This document shows, one piece after another, positions 40,214 through 42,630 of a stretch of 42,630 nucleotides of DNA. This stretch comes from Bacteroidia bacterium (GTDB lineage: Bacteria; Bacteroidota; Bacteroidia; J057), in NCBI GenBank assembly GCA_030430205.1, contig JAUIGE010000049.1, positions 1-42,630 on the forward strand, given 5' to 3'. The notes beneath the pieces were generated by a model that was not told the origin of the DNA, made no database searches, and was given only the letters and a program-made list of their open reading frames with translations. The position numbers were made by a program, and so were the translations under genes. How positions within the stretch are numbered: position 1 is the first letter of the stretch; each line of letters begins with the position of its first letter.

Positions 40214-40753
40214 ATGAAACGCTTATCTATTTTGTTAGCAGCTATTAGCCTGCTAATACTTACGGCCTTCAGGCCACATACCCCCACGCAGACTGTCAAC
40301 TATCAACCTGAAAAGTTGGGTCCCTTCTTTGCGAAAAAAGTACAGGGAGATTGCGAAACGGGTAACAATGTTTTTGCAGAAGCAAAACTCAAACTCTACA
40401 TCTCTCAGGACCGAAAAAGCCTGGTTGCAAGGATTTACTTTTTGACCTGGGAGCCTGCCGAGGACATGTCCAAGGGTGTTTATGCGGGTAAAAAAGTCAT
40501 TTACCAAGCCGCCAACGGCTTTAAGATCAAAGCCATCGAAGGAGAAACCTTCTGGAAGGTTTTGGAATACCAGGACATTTCTGAAGATAGCCCCGAGAAA
40601 AAGTACCTTCATCCCAACGATTCCGCCCCCTGGTACGCCCAAATCAATGCGCGTATACATGGAGAAGATATTTGCGAAGAATCCGGCAAGCAGGCTCAAG
40701 TTGAATTTATCCCCAACGGCAAGGCGCTAAAGATTATCCTGGAATACGAATAG
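40214..40753 (+). CDS. Secreted hypothetical protein, 179 residues
   Basis: This protein has an N-terminal signal peptide (MKRLSILLAAISLLILTAF) followed by about 160 residues that I do not recognise. Two Cys (DCETG and DICEE) may form a disulphide. The beta-strand text (KLKLYISQDRKSLVARIYFLTWE, EFIPNGKALKIILEYE) suggests a small beta-barrel or sandwich. It has no T9SS sorting domain and no lipobox. It has a clear terminator immediately behind it and lies between the rlmI-like gene and the second desaturase, on the opposite strand to both. Confidence 0.8.
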   Translation: MKRLSILLAAISLLILTAFRPHTPTQTVNYQPEKLGPFFAKKVQGDCETGNNVFAEAKLKLYISQDRKSLVARIYFLTWEPAEDMSKGVYAGKKVIYQAANGFKIKAIEGETFWKVLEYQDISEDSPEKKYLHPNDSAPWYAQINARIHGEDICEESGKQAQVEFIPNGKALKIILEYE

Positions 40754-40772
40754 GCCAGGATTTAACTCCACA

Positions 40773-40809
40773 AAAAAAAGGGAAGCATGATGAATGCTTC
40801 CCTTTTTTT
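40773..40809. terminator. Bidirectional intrinsic terminator
   Basis: GGGAAGCAT (40780-40788) pairs perfectly with ATGCTTCCC (40794-40802) around a 5-nt loop. It is preceded by seven A and followed by seven T, so it ends transcripts both from the secreted protein gene (plus) and desaturase 2 (minus). Confidence 0.93.
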
Positions 40810-40826
40810 ATTTTATCGATCTTCTA

Positions 40827-41951
40827 TCAGGCATGCTGATGATTCATGATCACTTCTTCTCCACGGCCAAGCTTCTTGAGCAGACGTACATGAGAGGCCA
40901 TGGCTGTTCCCAGCGTATCCTGCTCATTATACACGATGTCAAACTCCTTCGCGGTATCCCTCACAATTTTAGATATTGCCTTGTAGTGCACGTGGCAGAT
41001 ATTAGGAAAGAGGTGATGCTCTACCTGAAAATTGAGCCCTCCACAATACCAGTTCAGGATGGTATTGTCTGTACCGAAGTTAGCAGTGGTCTCCAATTGG
41101 TGGATAGCCCACTGGTTTTCGATTGTACCGGTGCCATGAGGAAAAGGATGATGCTCTGTTTCTTCTATCAGGTGAGCCATCTGGAAGATAACTGCCAGGG
41201 TAAAACCTGCCACCCAATGCATCATGAAAAAGCCGGCAAACCATTGCAGGAAGTTAATATCCAGCAACATCATAGGCAAAACAAGGATATACCCAAAGTA
41301 AAAAGCTTTGCTGATGATCAGATTAGCTACTTCAGCCCAAAAATTAGCTTTAATAACCTTATCAAGGCCACGCTTTCTGTACTCCACCATCTGGCCATAA
41401 TCTTTAAACATAATCCAGGAAAATGTCATTAGGCCATAGAGGAAGAAAGAATAGATATGCTGAAATCTATGGTATTTGGCAAGAGGAGCGTGAGGGGAAA
41501 AACGAAGAACGCCTTTCTCACGAATGTCCTGATCGAGACCATGTACATTGGTATATGTATGGTGCAGGTAGTTGTGTTGAACTTTCCAGTTGAAAGCATG
41601 TCCACCTACCAGGTTCAAAGAGTGTCCTATGAGCGTATTAACCCAGCTTTTGCTGGAGTATGAGCCATGGTTAGCATCATGCATAACGGACATGCCGATA
41701 CCAGCCAGACCAATGCCCATGATAGCAGTAAGTCCCAACATCGCCCAGGGGTTAGTCACGACTTCCGCCAAAATCAGGGCGAAAGGCAAAAAATAGATGG
41801 TAAACATGGCGATGGTTTTTATAACCATCTTAGCATTTCCGTTTTTACTGATTCCATTATCCTGGAAGTAGGCGTTGACACGCTTATTTAAAACAGGGAA
41901 AAACTTTGCCTTGCTTCTGTCGGGTGCTCTGAATGTTACTGTCTGAGTCAT
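40827..41951 (-). CDS. Membrane fatty acid desaturase (paralogue 2)
   Basis: This 374-residue protein has the same family and layout as the protein at 37522-38640. His boxes are HDANHGSY, HNYLHHTYTN and QVEHHLFP, with membrane segments such as TIAMFTIYFLPFALILAEV. Differences from paralogue 1 are mainly in the N-terminus and the region after the second His box, so substrate chain or position may have diverged. It introduces double bonds into fatty acyl chains using a di-iron centre and external electrons. It ends at the shared bidirectional terminator. Confidence 0.92.
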   Translation of the reverse strand: MTQTVTFRAPDRSKAKFFPVLNKRVNAYFQDNGISKNGNAKMVIKTIAMFTIYFLPFALILAEVVTNPWAMLGLTAIMGIGLAGIGMSVMHDANHGSYSSKSWVNTLIGHSLNLVGGHAFNWKVQHNYLHHTYTNVHGLDQDIREKGVLRFSPHAPLAKYHRFQHIYSFFLYGLMTFSWIMFKDYGQMVEYRKRGLDKVIKANFWAEVANLIISKAFYFGYILVLPMMLLDINFLQWFAGFFMMHWVAGFTLAVIFQMAHLIEETEHHPFPHGTGTIENQWAIHQLETTANFGTDNTILNWYCGGLNFQVEHHLFPNICHVHYKAISKIVRDTAKEFDIVYNEQDTLGTAMASHVRLLKKLGRGEEVIMNHQHA

Positions 41952-42228
41952 TTTTGAGAATAAATTTTTGTGAAAAATGAAAATCTATAAATTACATTGG
42001 TCACTTCTGTTAATGGTTAGAAATGGAATAAGATTATCAATTTTGTAGCTTCCACTTCATTAAACCAGCCCGCAATTTAACTTAATTATCTTAATATTAG
42101 AAATGACTATTGTTTGCATGGCTGCAATAGATTTTATCAAATACTGTATAGGTAACAACCATCCCCCTTTTTACCCTCCTCACTCCGCTGTATCTTTTGC
42201 TCATTCCCGCATTATTTTTTTAAAAAAA

Positions 42229-42531
42229 ATGAAAAGATTCAGCATTCTTCTCTGGCTCTTCATCTCCCTGCCAGCCTATACAACTATCAAAGCCCAGGTA
42301 ATTGTTCAACATTTTCAAAAAGATAATTGGATAGTAAAAGTCAGCAGTCATATTGACCTGCGTTCAACAGCAACTCTTTTCCTGGGTGGCAAATATGATT
42401 TCCAGTTGGGTGCCAGCTACCTTGGGGGAGAAAAAGATATTCAATTGAGCGTTTGGGGAGGAAAATTGATAAAGAAAGATGAAAATACTTTTTCCTTTTT
42501 TCCGCTAGCAGCCTGTCGGAGAGAGCTATAA
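42229..42531 (+). pseudogene. Short secreted protein, probably truncated at its 3' end
   Basis: From the ATG at 42229 the product is 100 residues, with a signal peptide (MKRFSILLWLFISLPAYTTI, then KAQ) and a beta-rich segment (VIVQHFQKDNWIVKVSSHID...LFLGGKYDFQLGASYLGG). The frame then ends in ENTFSFFPLAACRREL, whose last residues look unlike the preceding protein. The start of a transposase-like frame lies only 49 bp downstream, so the gene may be interrupted by an insertion sequence. The longer frame beginning at 42103 has no good start context. The family is not recognised. Confidence 0.55.
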
Positions 42532-42579
42532 CTTTCCAAAATAATTCGTAATTTACGAAAATAATAAAATTCCATATAG

Positions 42580-42630
42580 ATGCGGAAATTTATAGAAGCA
42601 GATCGTCGTCAATACAGTTTACTCCCACCC
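42580..42630 (+). mobile_element. Start of an IS transposase (IS1182-like), cut by window edge
   Basis: The last 51 bases encode MRKFIEADRRQYSLLPP, which resembles the N-terminus of IS1182-family transposases (xKFIExDRxQxxLLPPSL). Only 17 residues are visible. A TTCGTAA/TTACGAA inverted repeat (42545-42559) lies upstream. The left end of the element would lie between about 42500 and 42560. The family call rests on a short match and must be confirmed with sequence to the right. Confidence 0.5.

Noticed and set aside
42103-42228. Upstream extension of the short secreted gene
   Set aside because: A clear signal peptide begins at the ATG at 42229 after an A-rich tract; the extension has no signal-like or conserved character.

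Overview
The window looks like a Bacteroidota chromosome, probably a Saprospiria-type relative (Lewinella, Haliscomenobacter and allies); the genus is inference. Signs of this are several secreted proteins with type IX secretion (T9SS) C-terminal sorting domains, SprB-like and ELWxxDGT repeats, TAnnTTTG-type promoters with an upstream TTTG, weak Shine-Dalgarno use, and a TPP-riboswitch-controlled TonB receptor. No phage, plasmid, tRNA or CRISPR feature was recognised. The right edge cuts into what looks like an IS transposase.

Layout. 0-3.7 kb is an AT-rich accessory stretch: a REP-like hairpin, a DUF2200 gene, two orphan small genes bracketed by a 107-bp direct repeat with a 28-bp perfect palindrome, a YgiD-like dioxygenase and a methyltransferase. 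3.7-12.7 kb holds an ELWxxDGT T9SS protein, a truncated YdeI-like gene, a PH-domain membrane protein, rfbB, a 1067-residue SprB-repeat T9SS protein, proline dehydrogenase and a membrane-anchored hypothetical. 12.7-13.2 kb is rnpB (minus strand), with a P12 helix enlarged by inverted heptamer repeats. 13.5-20.9 kb holds a T9SS mini-protein, a thiolase, a secreted glycosidase-like protein, a thioredoxin-like lipoprotein, an unknown 433-residue protein and a CheY-like regulator. 21.0-25.7 kb holds a NadR-like kinase, a TPP riboswitch with its TonB receptor, a DUF4230 protein, rpe and a small membrane protein.

25.8-34.7 kb is the metabolic core: a phenylacetate degradation operon in the order paaE-A-B-C-D-G-J-Z plus a second crotonase. 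PaaABCE is the ring-epoxidising multicomponent oxygenase and PaaD its maturation factor. PaaG isomerises the epoxide to the oxepin, PaaZ opens and oxidises it, and PaaJ performs thiolysis. Phenylacetate-CoA ligase (PaaK), 3-hydroxyacyl-CoA dehydrogenase (PaaH) and a dedicated regulator are not in this window. 34.8-42.6 kb holds a large AT-rich T9SS protein, two paralogous membrane fatty-acid desaturases, an RlmI-type rRNA methyltransferase, a secreted hypothetical protein and a short secreted gene next to the partial transposase.

The most unusual signal is a dispersed class of short tandem repeats with a strict period of 7 (once 8) bp and varying unit sequence (CCCGAAA/CCCAAAA, GAGAGTA, CAGTCCC/GCCTCTC, GCAGTAT, octamer CACATCTG). 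They occupy spacers, run into the 3' ends of coding genes (paaA, the rlmI-like gene), build hairpins between paa genes, and appear inside rnpB. They resemble the STRR heptamers of heterocystous cyanobacteria, which are also known inside rnpB.
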